From contig JAEYPG010000269.1 in the NCBI GenBank assembly GCA_023410975.1, positions 1 through 19,984 on the forward strand: a stretch of 19,984 nucleotides of DNA, in the 5' to 3' direction. Shown one piece after another: positions 7,860 through 15,369 of the stretch. Numbering within the stretch: position 1 is the stretch's first letter; each line of letters starts with the position of its first letter. The notes under the pieces were generated by a model that worked only from the letters and a program-made list of their open reading frames with translations, made no database searches and was not told where the DNA came from. Made by a program: the position numbers and the translations under genes. The DNA is from Pseudomonadota bacterium (lineage in GTDB: Bacteria > Pseudomonadota > Gammaproteobacteria > Burkholderiales > Burkholderiaceae_C).

Positions 7860-9947
7860 ATGCTCTTGTCTTCCCAATACCGCGCCACGGCAGGTCGGTC
7901 TTTGTCCACATGGCTCGCCCTGACCCTGCTGGGCGCGGTGCTGATCACGGCCCTTGCGCTGAGCTTCGTGATCGAGCACTTTGCCCGGCGCCATGAACTG
8001 AGTCAGGCCGGCGCCCAACTCACGCAGGTGGGCTGGCAGTTGCGCGACCAGCTCGACCGCGGCATGGCCGAGCGCCATGCGGAAATCATGGCATTGGCCG
8101 ACTCCGAACTGCTGCGCTCGCTCGCCGACCCGCGCCTGGTGCGCGATGCGCTGCAAACCCTGCAGCGCAAGGCGCCGCTGTGTACCTGGATCGGCGTGGC
8201 AGCCCACGACGGGCATGTGCTGGCCGCCACGGGCGGACTGCTTGAAGGCCAGAACGTGTCCTCGCGCCCCTGGTTCCAGGCTGGAGCACGAGGCCCCTTC
8301 GCCGGCGACGTGCACAACGCGGTGCTGCTGGAGCGGCTGCTGCCGCCACAGGCCGAGCCCTGGCGCTTCGTCGATCTGGCCGCTCCAGTGGTGGTGGACG
8401 GCACCACGCGCGCTGTGGTGGGCGCGCACCTGAGCTGGGAATGGGCGCACGACATCGAGCGCCAGCTGCTCGCACCCGTGATGCGCGACCAGGGTATACA
8501 GACCTTCATCGTCCAGCATGACGGCCAGGTCCTGCTCGGGCCCGAAGGCAGCGTGGGCAAGCAGCTCGATGTAGGAGCGCTCGCCGCGGCCTCAAGCTTG
8601 GCTGGCGCCGTGACGGCGTGGCCGGGTGAAGGCCAGTACGTCACAGCGGTGGTGAATACTCAGGGGCACGGCAGCTACCCCGGGCTGGGCTGGCGCGTGG
8701 TGGTGCGCCAGCCGCCCGCCGTGGCCTTGGACCGCTACGCCGGGCTGCACCAGCAGCTGGTGCTGGCCACCGTTGGCGTGATCCTGTTGATGGCCGTGCT
8801 CTCGCCGCTGGCCGGGCGGCGGCTGGCGGCGCCGCTGGCGCAGATCACCCACTGGCTGCGCAACCCTCAGGCCCCAACGTCACTGTCACTGCGCGGGCGC
8901 AGCTACAAGGAGGCGCACTGGCTCCTGGCCGCGCTCGTGACAGCGCGTGAGCGCTTGAGGGCACATGCCCAGGAACTTGAGCAGCTCAACGCCGGCCTGG
9001 AGCAGCGGGTGAGCGAGCGCACGCAGGAGTTGCGCCGTAGCCGTGAAGATTTGCAGACCGTGGCTGACAACCTGCCGGCACTGGTAGCGCTTGTCGATCG
9101 TGAGCTGCGCTATCGCTTCGTCAACGAAGCTTACCGATCGTGGTGGGGCGTCGAGCCGGAAACGTTGCTGGGAAGCTCCATGCGTGATCTGGTGGGCGAG
9201 CCCAACTTCGGACTGCTGCAGCCGCACGTGCAAAAGGTGCTCCTGGGCCAGCGCGTGACGTTCGAGCAGGAGATGGCGCTGGCGGGAAAGGCAAGGTTCG
9301 TGGAGGTGACCTACGTACCGAACCGCGACGGGCAAGAAGGCCTCGACGGCTTCATGGTGCTGGTGTACGACGTCACCGAGCGGAAGAAGCTGGAGCTGCA
9401 GTTCGCGCACGCGGCCCACCACGACGCCCTGACGGGCATGCCCAACCGGCGACGCCTGATGGAGGTACTGACGCTGTCAATGCTGCGCGCACAGCGCCTG
9501 AACTGCCCGCTGGTGCTGCTGTTCCTGGACCTCGACGGTTTCAAGGCCGTCAACGACAACCATGGCCACGAGGCCGGCGATGCGCTGCTGCAGGCCGTGG
9601 CGCAGCGGCTGCGCCAAAGCGTGCGGCGCACAGACACCGTGGCCCGCTTGGCCGGCGACGAGTTCGTGGTGCTGCTCGAATGCATGCCCCGGGCATCGGA
9701 TGTGGTGCAGGTGGTGGAAAAGATCTACGCCGCCATCAGCGCACCCGTGGTACTGCCCAGCGGGGTGCAGATCAGCGTGCGAGCCAGTATCGGCAGCGCC
9801 GGCTACAGCGGTGGCCGCGACGTGAGCGCGCATCAACTGCTGGCACAGGCCGACGCGGCCATGTACGAGGCCAAGCGCGCCTCGCGCGGACTGGTGAATT
9901 CGACAGCGGTCGAGGGCATTGACGCGGGCGACACGGGTGCGGCGTGA
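7860..9947 (+). CDS. membrane sensor diguanylate cyclase (periplasmic sensor, PAS, GGDEF)
   Basis: The 695-residue protein should make cyclic di-GMP from two GTP. From the N-terminus it has a transmembrane helix (about 15-38), a periplasmic sensor region (about 40-298, Cache-like in layout), a second helix (about 300-320), a coiled-coil linker rich in E/Q/R (about 360-398), a PAS domain (about 401-508) and a GGDEF domain (about 514-680). The signature reads AGDEF (598-602) rather than GGDEF, a variant known to be active in some cyclases. An RxxD product-inhibition site (RRTD, 589-592) lies the canonical five residues before it. A TTG start at 7842 would add six residues; ATG 7860 is preferred, although no clear ribosome binding site precedes either. 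It converges with the GGDEF-EAL gene, the stop codons being 2 bases apart. Confidence 0.92.
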   Translation: MLLSSQYRATAGRSLSTWLALTLLGAVLITALALSFVIEHFARRHELSQAGAQLTQVGWQLRDQLDRGMAERHAEIMALADSELLRSLADPRLVRDALQTLQRKAPLCTWIGVAAHDGHVLAATGGLLEGQNVSSRPWFQAGARGPFAGDVHNAVLLERLLPPQAEPWRFVDLAAPVVVDGTTRAVVGAHLSWEWAHDIERQLLAPVMRDQGIQTFIVQHDGQVLLGPEGSVGKQLDVGALAAASSLAGAVTAWPGEGQYVTAVVNTQGHGSYPGLGWRVVVRQPPAVALDRYAGLHQQLVLATVGVILLMAVLSPLAGRRLAAPLAQITHWLRNPQAPTSLSLRGRSYKEAHWLLAALVTARERLRAHAQELEQLNAGLEQRVSERTQELRRSREDLQTVADNLPALVALVDRELRYRFVNEAYRSWWGVEPETLLGSSMRDLVGEPNFGLLQPHVQKVLLGQRVTFEQEMALAGKARFVEVTYVPNRDGQEGLDGFMVLVYDVTERKKLELQFAHAAHHDALTGMPNRRRLMEVLTLSMLRAQRLNCPLVLLFLDLDGFKAVNDNHGHEAGDALLQAVAQRLRQSVRRTDTVARLAGDEFVVLLECMPRASDVVQVVEKIYAAISAPVVLPSGVQISVRASIGSAGYSGGRDVSAHQLLAQADAAMYEAKRASRGLVNSTAVEGIDAGDTGAA

Positions 9948-9949
9948 CC

Positions 9950-12061
9950 TCAGGTGGCGTCTTGGCCACGCCAGCTTTCGACCGCTACTGGCCTACCCGT
10001 GTGCCAGCCCTGCGCATAGTCGATGCCGATGGCTCGCAACTCGTCCAGCACTGCCTCGTTTTCGACCCACTCTGCCACGGTGCGCATGTTGAACGCGGCG
10101 GCCACGCGGTGGATGGACTCCACGATGGCGCGGTGCTGGGCGTCCTGGTGCAGGTCCTTGACGAAACTGCCGTCAATTTTGAGAAAGTCCGCCTGCAGCG
10201 TACGCAAGTAGGCAAAAGACGACAGTCCCGCACCAAAGTCGTCCAATGCAAAGCGCGCGCCCAGCGTGCGCAGCCGCGCGATGAAGGCTTGCGCCGCATC
10301 CAGGTTGCCCACGGCGGCGGTTTCGGTGATCTCGAAGCACAGCCGCCGCGCATCCACGCCGCTGCGCTGGATTTTGGCTACAACGTCCTCGAGGAACGAT
10401 GCGTCGCCTATCGACTGTCCAGAGACGTTGACTGAGCAACAGACGACGGGTGTGCGTTGCAACCAGTCGATGGCCTTGCGCAGCACCAGGCGGTCCAGCG
10501 CACCCATGAGCTGGTAGCGCTCGGCTGCGGGGATGAACAGCGCCGGTGACACGAGCTGACCGTCGTCGCCGCGCAAACGCAGCAGGATCTCGCCGTAAGG
10601 CGGGCCGTCGCTGCCGGCTGTCGTGCCGACGATGGGCTGGAAGAAAAGCTCGAATCGGTCCTGCGCCAGCGCGCGCTGCAGCCGCGTGACCCAGTGCATC
10701 TCGCCGCGGCGTGCCTGCACCTGCGCGTCGGCCTTCGAGAAGAACTGCACGCGATTGCGCCCGGCCTCCTTGGCGGCGTGGCAGGCGATGTCGGCATGGA
10801 TCAACGTGAGGTAAGGCTGCTCGCCGGGGCCGGGCAGTTGCGCCAGCCCCACGCTGGCGCTCACGCCATGGGCGCTGCCCTCCCAGTAGAAGCAGTGCGA
10901 CTCGATGCGCCGGCGCAACATCTGCGCGCGTTGCAGCGCCTCGTCCACCGAGCAGCCGCCCAGCAACACCCCGAACTCGTCACCGCCCAGCCGCGCCAGC
11001 AGGTCGTCGCGGCGCACGCCGCCACGCAGCAGTTGCGCCACCTCGCGCAACAGCACATCGCCTGCGGCATGCCCCAGCGTGTCGTTGATGACCTTGAACT
11101 GGTCGAGGTCGATGTAGCACAGCATTTGGGTGTGGCCGGGCGGCTGCGCGGCCGCGGCGCGGCGCGCCAGCGTCTGCTCAAACTCCTGCCGGTTGAACAG
11201 CCCCGTGAGCGTGTCGTGGCGCAGCACGTAGGCCGCGCGCTCGGCCAGGCGGTACTGTTCGCGCAGGTCGCGACAGACCCAGACCGCACCGGTGCACTCG
11301 CCATGCTGGTCGCGGATCGGCGTCACGGTGTCACTGATGCGGCACGGCGATCCATCAGCCATGCGCAGCATGCTCTCGCGTGCCGCCTGCAACGGCTGCT
11401 GCTGCGACAGGCACGCGGCCACCGGGCAGGGCCGCGGTTGCTGATCCTCGGCCCACAGCAGCGTTACCAAGTCGGCGAAGGGCCGGCCCACGGCCTGGGC
11501 GGCCTCCGTCCCCAGCAATGCCAAGGCAGCCGGATTGATCAGGTCGATCCGCCCGCTGGCGTCTACCGAAACCATGGCGTCGCCCATCGAGTCCAGCGTG
11601 ACGCGCAGGCGCTCCCTCTGAGCCTGCAATTCGGCGTTGCGATCGGCCAATTCGTCGGAGACGCGTTCGGCCTCGCGCCGCGCGGCCATCAGCGCGCGCT
11701 CGTGGCGCCGCGTGGCGCTGGCGTTGAAGACCGTGATGCTGGTAATCGGATCGAGGCCATCCTGAGCCGGCTGCACCTGTGCGTTGACCAGCACCGGTAG
11801 CGGCAATGCCCCCGGCACGGCCAGCTCGAAAGAAATTTCGTGGGCGAAGCCCTGCAGTGCAAGTAGCGGCACGTAGGCCGTATCGTGGTAGATGCGGCTG
11901 GCCATGGCCAGCAGCTCGCGCAGTTGCAGGCGTCCCTCGATATCGCCGGCAGGACGGCCACACCACTGTGCAAACAACCGGTTGGCGCGCAGGACGACGC
12001 CATCGCGGCGCACCAGCAAGTGACCGCAGGGCACCTGCTCGTGAAGCTCTACGTGGCTCAC
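9950..12061 (-). CDS. PAS-PAS-GGDEF-EAL cyclic-di-GMP signalling protein coupled to an RsbQ-type hydrolase
   Basis: The 703-residue soluble protein has a first PAS domain (about 9-110), a short coiled coil (120-155), a second PAS (about 151-265), a GGDEF domain (about 280-440) and an EAL domain (about 455-695). The cyclase signature G359-G-D-E-F363 is intact with an RxxD inhibitory site at R350-D353. The EAL signature is EIL (491-493), keeping the essential Glu. Other phosphodiesterase residues are present: N545, E577, D607-D608, K628, E664 and Q684. Both activities are therefore possible. The GTG start overlaps the stop of the upstream hydrolase gene (GTGA), implying translational coupling. 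There are no membrane segments, so the input should be cytoplasmic, plausibly a ligand or state supplied by the hydrolase to PAS1. That link is inference from the RsbQ-RsbP pair. Confidence 0.93.
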   Translation of the reverse strand: MSHVELHEQVPCGHLLVRRDGVVLRANRLFAQWCGRPAGDIEGRLQLRELLAMASRIYHDTAYVPLLALQGFAHEISFELAVPGALPLPVLVNAQVQPAQDGLDPITSITVFNASATRRHERALMAARREAERVSDELADRNAELQAQRERLRVTLDSMGDAMVSVDASGRIDLINPAALALLGTEAAQAVGRPFADLVTLLWAEDQQPRPCPVAACLSQQQPLQAARESMLRMADGSPCRISDTVTPIRDQHGECTGAVWVCRDLREQYRLAERAAYVLRHDTLTGLFNRQEFEQTLARRAAAAQPPGHTQMLCYIDLDQFKVINDTLGHAAGDVLLREVAQLLRGGVRRDDLLARLGGDEFGVLLGGCSVDEALQRAQMLRRRIESHCFYWEGSAHGVSASVGLAQLPGPGEQPYLTLIHADIACHAAKEAGRNRVQFFSKADAQVQARRGEMHWVTRLQRALAQDRFELFFQPIVGTTAGSDGPPYGEILLRLRGDDGQLVSPALFIPAAERYQLMGALDRLVLRKAIDWLQRTPVVCCSVNVSGQSIGDASFLEDVVAKIQRSGVDARRLCFEITETAAVGNLDAAQAFIARLRTLGARFALDDFGAGLSSFAYLRTLQADFLKIDGSFVKDLHQDAQHRAIVESIHRVAAAFNMRTVAEWVENEAVLDELRAIGIDYAQGWHTGRPVAVESWRGQDAT

Positions 12062-12879
12062 AAGCCGCCCTCTGCTCGGGGCACCGGTGAGGCCAGGAAG
12101 CGCCGGATGAGGTCAATCGTTTCCTGCGGAGCGCTCAGATGCGGGCAATGGCCGCTGGCCTTCATGACTGCCAGCTCCGCATGCGGCAGGTGGTCACGCA
12201 GGTACTCGCCCACATGCAAGGCTGCCAGCGCATCATCCGAACACTGCAGCACCAGGCAAGGAGGCTGCACGTGCGCCAACTCGTGGCGGCAGTCCGACAT
12301 GAAAGTGACCCGGGCGAAATGCCGGGCCACGACAGGGTCCATGGCGCAGAAGCGGTTGGCGAGCTCGTCAGCCAGCTCCGGGCGCTCAGGCGTGTTCATG
12401 ATCACGGGCGCCATCATCCGCGCCCACGAAAAGAAGTTGCTGTCGAGCGTGTCGAGCAACTGCTCGATGTCTTCGCGCGTGAAGCCTCCGTCGTAGTCGC
12501 CGTCCTTGAGATAGCAGGGATTGGGCGCAAGCAGCACCAGGCGGTCGAACAGGCCGGGTGCCATGCGTGCAGCCACGACGGCGATCATCGCGCTGATGGA
12601 ATGCCCCACCAGCACAGGGCGCTCCAGGCGTGCTTCGCGGCACACGTCGATGAGGTCACGTGCATAGCCTTCCAAGCCAGCATACTTGTGGCGATCGAAG
12701 GCAGCGCGGTCGGAGCCGCCAGAGCCGATGTGGTCGAACAGCACGATGCGGTAGTCGTCGGCAAACGCCGGCGCCACGTGGCGCCAGACTTGCTGGTCAC
12801 AGCCGTAGCCGTGCATGAACACGATGGCCGGCTCCCGGCTTCCAAGAATCTTGACGTTGTGGCGAATGAGGGCAGACAT
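12058..12879 (-). CDS. RsbQ-type alpha/beta hydrolase
   Basis: The 273-residue protein is very close in layout to Bacillus RsbQ, the hydrolase required for the PAS-containing phosphatase RsbP. Shared features are FMHGYGCDQQVW near 21-32, LFDHIGSGGSD (47-57), the nucleophile elbow GHSIS with S94, a NPCYL segment (120-124), RFCAMDPVVARHFA (176-189), LQCSDD with D216, and ASGHCPHLS with H244. The full Ser-Asp-His triad is present at spacing close to RsbQ. The plant KAI2/D14 butenolide receptors belong to the same family. It has no signal peptide. The gene is first in a two-gene operon and overlaps the PAS-GGDEF-EAL start by 4 bases, so the partner is likely that protein rather than a sigma-factor phosphatase. 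A free-standing esterase is the alternative. The start is ATG at 12879; no strong ribosome binding site is seen. Confidence 0.93.
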   Translation of the reverse strand: MSALIRHNVKILGSREPAIVFMHGYGCDQQVWRHVAPAFADDYRIVLFDHIGSGGSDRAAFDRHKYAGLEGYARDLIDVCREARLERPVLVGHSISAMIAVVAARMAPGLFDRLVLLAPNPCYLKDGDYDGGFTREDIEQLLDTLDSNFFSWARMMAPVIMNTPERPELADELANRFCAMDPVVARHFARVTFMSDCRHELAHVQPPCLVLQCSDDALAALHVGEYLRDHLPHAELAVMKASGHCPHLSAPQETIDLIRRFLASPVPRAEGGL

Positions 12880-13247
12880 ACGCCGGTATTGGACGCGACT
12901 TGGCCCCGATGTTTACGCTTCGAGCGTCAACTTTCACCGCTTTCCATGCGAGTTGCCGTCAATACACTGCCGAAATGTGCATAACTCGCCGCAAGGCCCC
13001 GGCATTTGTGCCGAGCGAGGATGCCGAAGGCCTTTTCAGGGCTCGGTACCCAAGGTGACCTTGCCCTGTTTCCCGCAGTGCTTAGCCCTCGTTCTATGCG
13101 GCGTTCTTGTACCGTCCCGCATGCCAGCATGGTTGCAAGCGTCGCGCCGGCCCGGCGCTCCGGGCCCGGCACGAGCTGGAAAAGGACCAGCACACGCCGC
13201 GCTTCACAAGGTTTCCGGCGCTGAAGCGCGCCACCGGCCGCTGCGGC
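12880..13247. other. intergenic region upstream of the RsbQ-type operon
   Basis: The 368 bases lie between the end of the catabolic operon and the start of the hydrolase gene, both on the minus strand. No convincing gene is seen; the open frames across it have no motif. The region should hold the hydrolase promoter. TTGACG occurs twice on the minus strand in the proximal part, but no matching -10 is at proper spacing. It contains a short palindrome (13051-13063) and a GC-rich imperfect inverted repeat near 13148-13173 that might end the upstream operon, without a T-run. Confidence 0.5.
13051..13063. repeat. short palindrome CAAGGT-g-ACCTTG
   Basis: Perfect 6-base inverted arms around one base, about 170 bases upstream of the RsbQ-type gene. 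It could be an operator. A palindrome of this length can also occur by chance, so this is only a candidate. Confidence 0.25.
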
Positions 13248-14393
13248 TCATACGTAGCAGGGCCCTTCGATCAGCGGGTGTTCCTTGATGAACTCCGCGT
13301 CGATCTTCAAGCCGATGCCCACACCCTCGTGCGGACGCACGCAGCCCTGCTCGTCCAGCGCATAAGGCGCCTGGTCCGCGAGCGCATCGCGGAAGGGGTT
13401 GAGCACGGTGACGTCCCCTTCGAAGTAGCCGGGGTTGTCGATGCCGCAGAGGAAGTGGATCGAGGTCGCCATGTTGATGGCCGTGGCTGAAGTGTGCGGG
13501 TTGACCGTGAGCTTCCAGGCGCCCGCCATGGCCGCGATCCGCAGCGCCTCGGTCACGCCGCCCGTCTTGGAGAGGTCGGGCTGCACGAAGCGCACGGCCT
13601 GGTCTTCGATCAGGGTGGCGAAATCGTAGCGGGTGTAGTGGTTCTCGCCTGCCGCCAGGGGCACGCGGCCCAGGGCCGCGGCCTGCTGGTAGGCGCGCCG
13701 ATCCTGCGGCGGAAAAGGCTCCTCCAGCCAACCGATGCCCGCCTCTTCGAAGGCAGGCATCACGCGGCGCACGTCGTCCACGGTGTAGCCGGTATTGGCA
13801 TCGGCCAGCAGTTCGATGCCGTCGCCCACGGCCCGCCGTACCGCGCGCACGCGCTCGATGTCGCGTGCCGCGGTATCGCCCACGCGCAGCTTGAGCGCGC
13901 GGTAGCCGGCTGCCACATGGCGCTGCGCTTCCTCGGCCAGCAGCGCGGGCTCCTGCCATCCCAGCGCGATGCCGCCGGCGTAGGCCTTGATCGGCTTGGC
14001 CGCACCACCGAGCAGCTTGTACAGGGGCCAGCCCGTGGCTTGGCAGCGCAGGTCCCACAACGCCAGGTCCAGGCCGCTGAGCGCCAGCGCCGCGGCCGCA
14101 CCCATGCCGTGGCTGGCGAGCTGCATGCGATAGACCTGCGCCCACACGCCGGCCACATCGCTGGCGTCCATGCCCAGCACCAGCTCGCGCAACGTGGTGT
14201 CGATCAGCTTGGCGATGGCGCCAGGGCAGCGCCCATGGTGCGCCTCGCCCCAACCCACGTGGCCCTCGTCCGTTTCGACACGCACGAGGACAGCGTCGCG
14301 CTTGACGCTGCGGCCGATGCCCAGGCGCACGGACTTGTCGGCAGGGACGGGGAAGGAGATCGGAACGGCTCTCAGGTCGGCAATGCGCATCAT
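13248..14393 (-). CDS. enolase-superfamily (mandelate racemase/muconate lactonizing type) protein with K-x-R motif
   Basis: The 381-residue protein has the capping domain plus barrel layout of acid-sugar dehydratases and racemases. Metal ligands are D198 (DANTGYT), E224/E225 (WLEEPFPP) and E250 (GENHYT). The His-Asp dyad of the mandelate racemase subgroup is D273 (QPDLSKTGG) and H300 (NPHTSA). The second-strand motif, K-x-K in mandelate racemase, reads K168-L-R170 here, so the Lys that acts as the S-face base is replaced by Arg. A dehydratase relying on His300 is the likely outcome. It is the last gene of the operon, 19 bases after the dehydrogenase. It is a distant paralog of the protein at 16264-17406, with nearly identical active-site spacing. 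The substrate is unknown. Confidence 0.92.
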   Translation of the reverse strand: MMRIADLRAVPISFPVPADKSVRLGIGRSVKRDAVLVRVETDEGHVGWGEAHHGRCPGAIAKLIDTTLRELVLGMDASDVAGVWAQVYRMQLASHGMGAAAALALSGLDLALWDLRCQATGWPLYKLLGGAAKPIKAYAGGIALGWQEPALLAEEAQRHVAAGYRALKLRVGDTAARDIERVRAVRRAVGDGIELLADANTGYTVDDVRRVMPAFEEAGIGWLEEPFPPQDRRAYQQAAALGRVPLAAGENHYTRYDFATLIEDQAVRFVQPDLSKTGGVTEALRIAAMAGAWKLTVNPHTSATAINMATSIHFLCGIDNPGYFEGDVTVLNPFRDALADQAPYALDEQGCVRPHEGVGIGLKIDAEFIKEHPLIEGPCYV

Positions 14394-14412
14394 GGGTCTC
14401 GATGGAGGAGGT

Positions 14413-15369
14413 TCAGCGGAAGACTTCGGGGTTCACGACGTTGGCCGGCCGCTGCCCGCGCAGCAGCGCCAGCATCGCGTCCACTGCGCCGCGGCTCATG
14501 GCGTGCAGGCTGGTGCCGGTGATGCCGGCCACGTGCGGCGTGAGCAGGAGGTTGGGCGCGTCGAAGACCGGTTCCTGGCCGGTGAGCGGCTGGCGCTCAT
14601 GCACGTCGAGCGCGGCGCCGCCCAGGCGCCCCGTGCGCAGCGCCTGCAGCAGCGCCGCAGTCTCCACCACCGCCCCGCGCGACACGTTGATCAGCAGCGC
14701 GTTGGGCTTCATCGCCGCCAGCGTGGCAGCATCGACCAAGCCACGGGTCTGGTCGTTGAGCGGGCAACACAGGATGACCACGTCGGCCTGGGCGAACAGC
14801 TCGTCCTTGGTGGCAGCTTCCACGCCGGGCGGCAGCGTCTGCGGGCGGCGTGTCAGGCCCAGGACCCGCATGCCCAGCCCCGCGACGACGGCAGCCAGCC
14901 GCGCGCCGATCGCGCCCACCCCGACGATGCCACACACGCTTTGCGCCAACTCGGTGCCGCAGTCGGCCAGTGGCCGTGACGCGGCCCAGCCCTTCTCGCG
15001 CAGCGTGGCGTCCAAGGCAGCCAGGTTGCGACGCAGGTGCAGCATGGCCGCCACGCAGTATTCGACCACCGCGGCCGTGTTGGAGCCCGGCAGGTTGGCC
15101 ACGGGGATGCCGCGCGCCGTGGCGGCCGCCACCGGGATCATGTCCAGCCCGACCCCATGGCGCACCACGGCGCGCAGGCGGCGCGCAGGCTCGAACACAT
15201 CGGGGGCAAGCTGGCTGCGCACGATCAGGCCGTCGGCGTCGGCGATCAGCCGCGCAATCGTGGCCGGCGCGGCGTCCGGCGCCACCACCACCTCGCAGTG
15301 CTGTGCCAGCTCGGGCTGCAGCAGCGGATGGATCGGATTGGTCAACAGGACCCGGGGCTTGTCATTCAA
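14413..15369 (-). CDS. D-2-hydroxyacid dehydrogenase-family protein with Glu-to-Gln at the catalytic acid
   Basis: The 318-residue protein belongs to the NAD-dependent D-isomer 2-hydroxyacid dehydrogenase family (phosphoglycerate dehydrogenase/hydroxypyruvate reductase type). The Rossmann loop is GVGAIG at 150-155. Catalytic Arg is R231 (NVSRGAV) and the His is H279 (LTPHVAG). The position 29 residues after the Arg, where E. coli SerA has its catalytic Glu, is Q260 in DVHERQPL; E258 lies two residues before. The start is taken as TTG 15369, which places AGGAG nine bases upstream and begins directly before the first strand (RVLLTNP). The upstream ATG at 15441 would add 24 unlike residues. The gene overlaps the preceding FAH gene by 8 bases. 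It could reduce or oxidise a keto/hydroxy acid intermediate, or have lowered activity. Confidence 0.9.
   Translation of the reverse strand: MNDKPRVLLTNPIHPLLQPELAQHCEVVVAPDAAPATIARLIADADGLIVRSQLAPDVFEPARRLRAVVRHGVGLDMIPVAAATARGIPVANLPGSNTAAVVEYCVAAMLHLRRNLAALDATLREKGWAASRPLADCGTELAQSVCGIVGVGAIGARLAAVVAGLGMRVLGLTRRPQTLPPGVEAATKDELFAQADVVILCCPLNDQTRGLVDAATLAAMKPNALLINVSRGAVVETAALLQALRTGRLGGAALDVHERQPLTGQEPVFDAPNLLLTPHVAGITGTSLHAMSRGAVDAMLALLRGQRPANVVNPEVFR

Noticed and set aside
10694..11800. 368-codon plus-strand frame opposite the GGDEF-EAL gene
   Set aside because: Shadow of a clearly functional minus-strand gene; no motif.
12058..12879. Reading the hydrolase as part of the sugar-acid operon (lactonase)
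   Set aside because: It is more than 360 bases away from that operon, overlaps the GGDEF-EAL gene, and shows RsbQ-specific segments rather than lactonase motifs.
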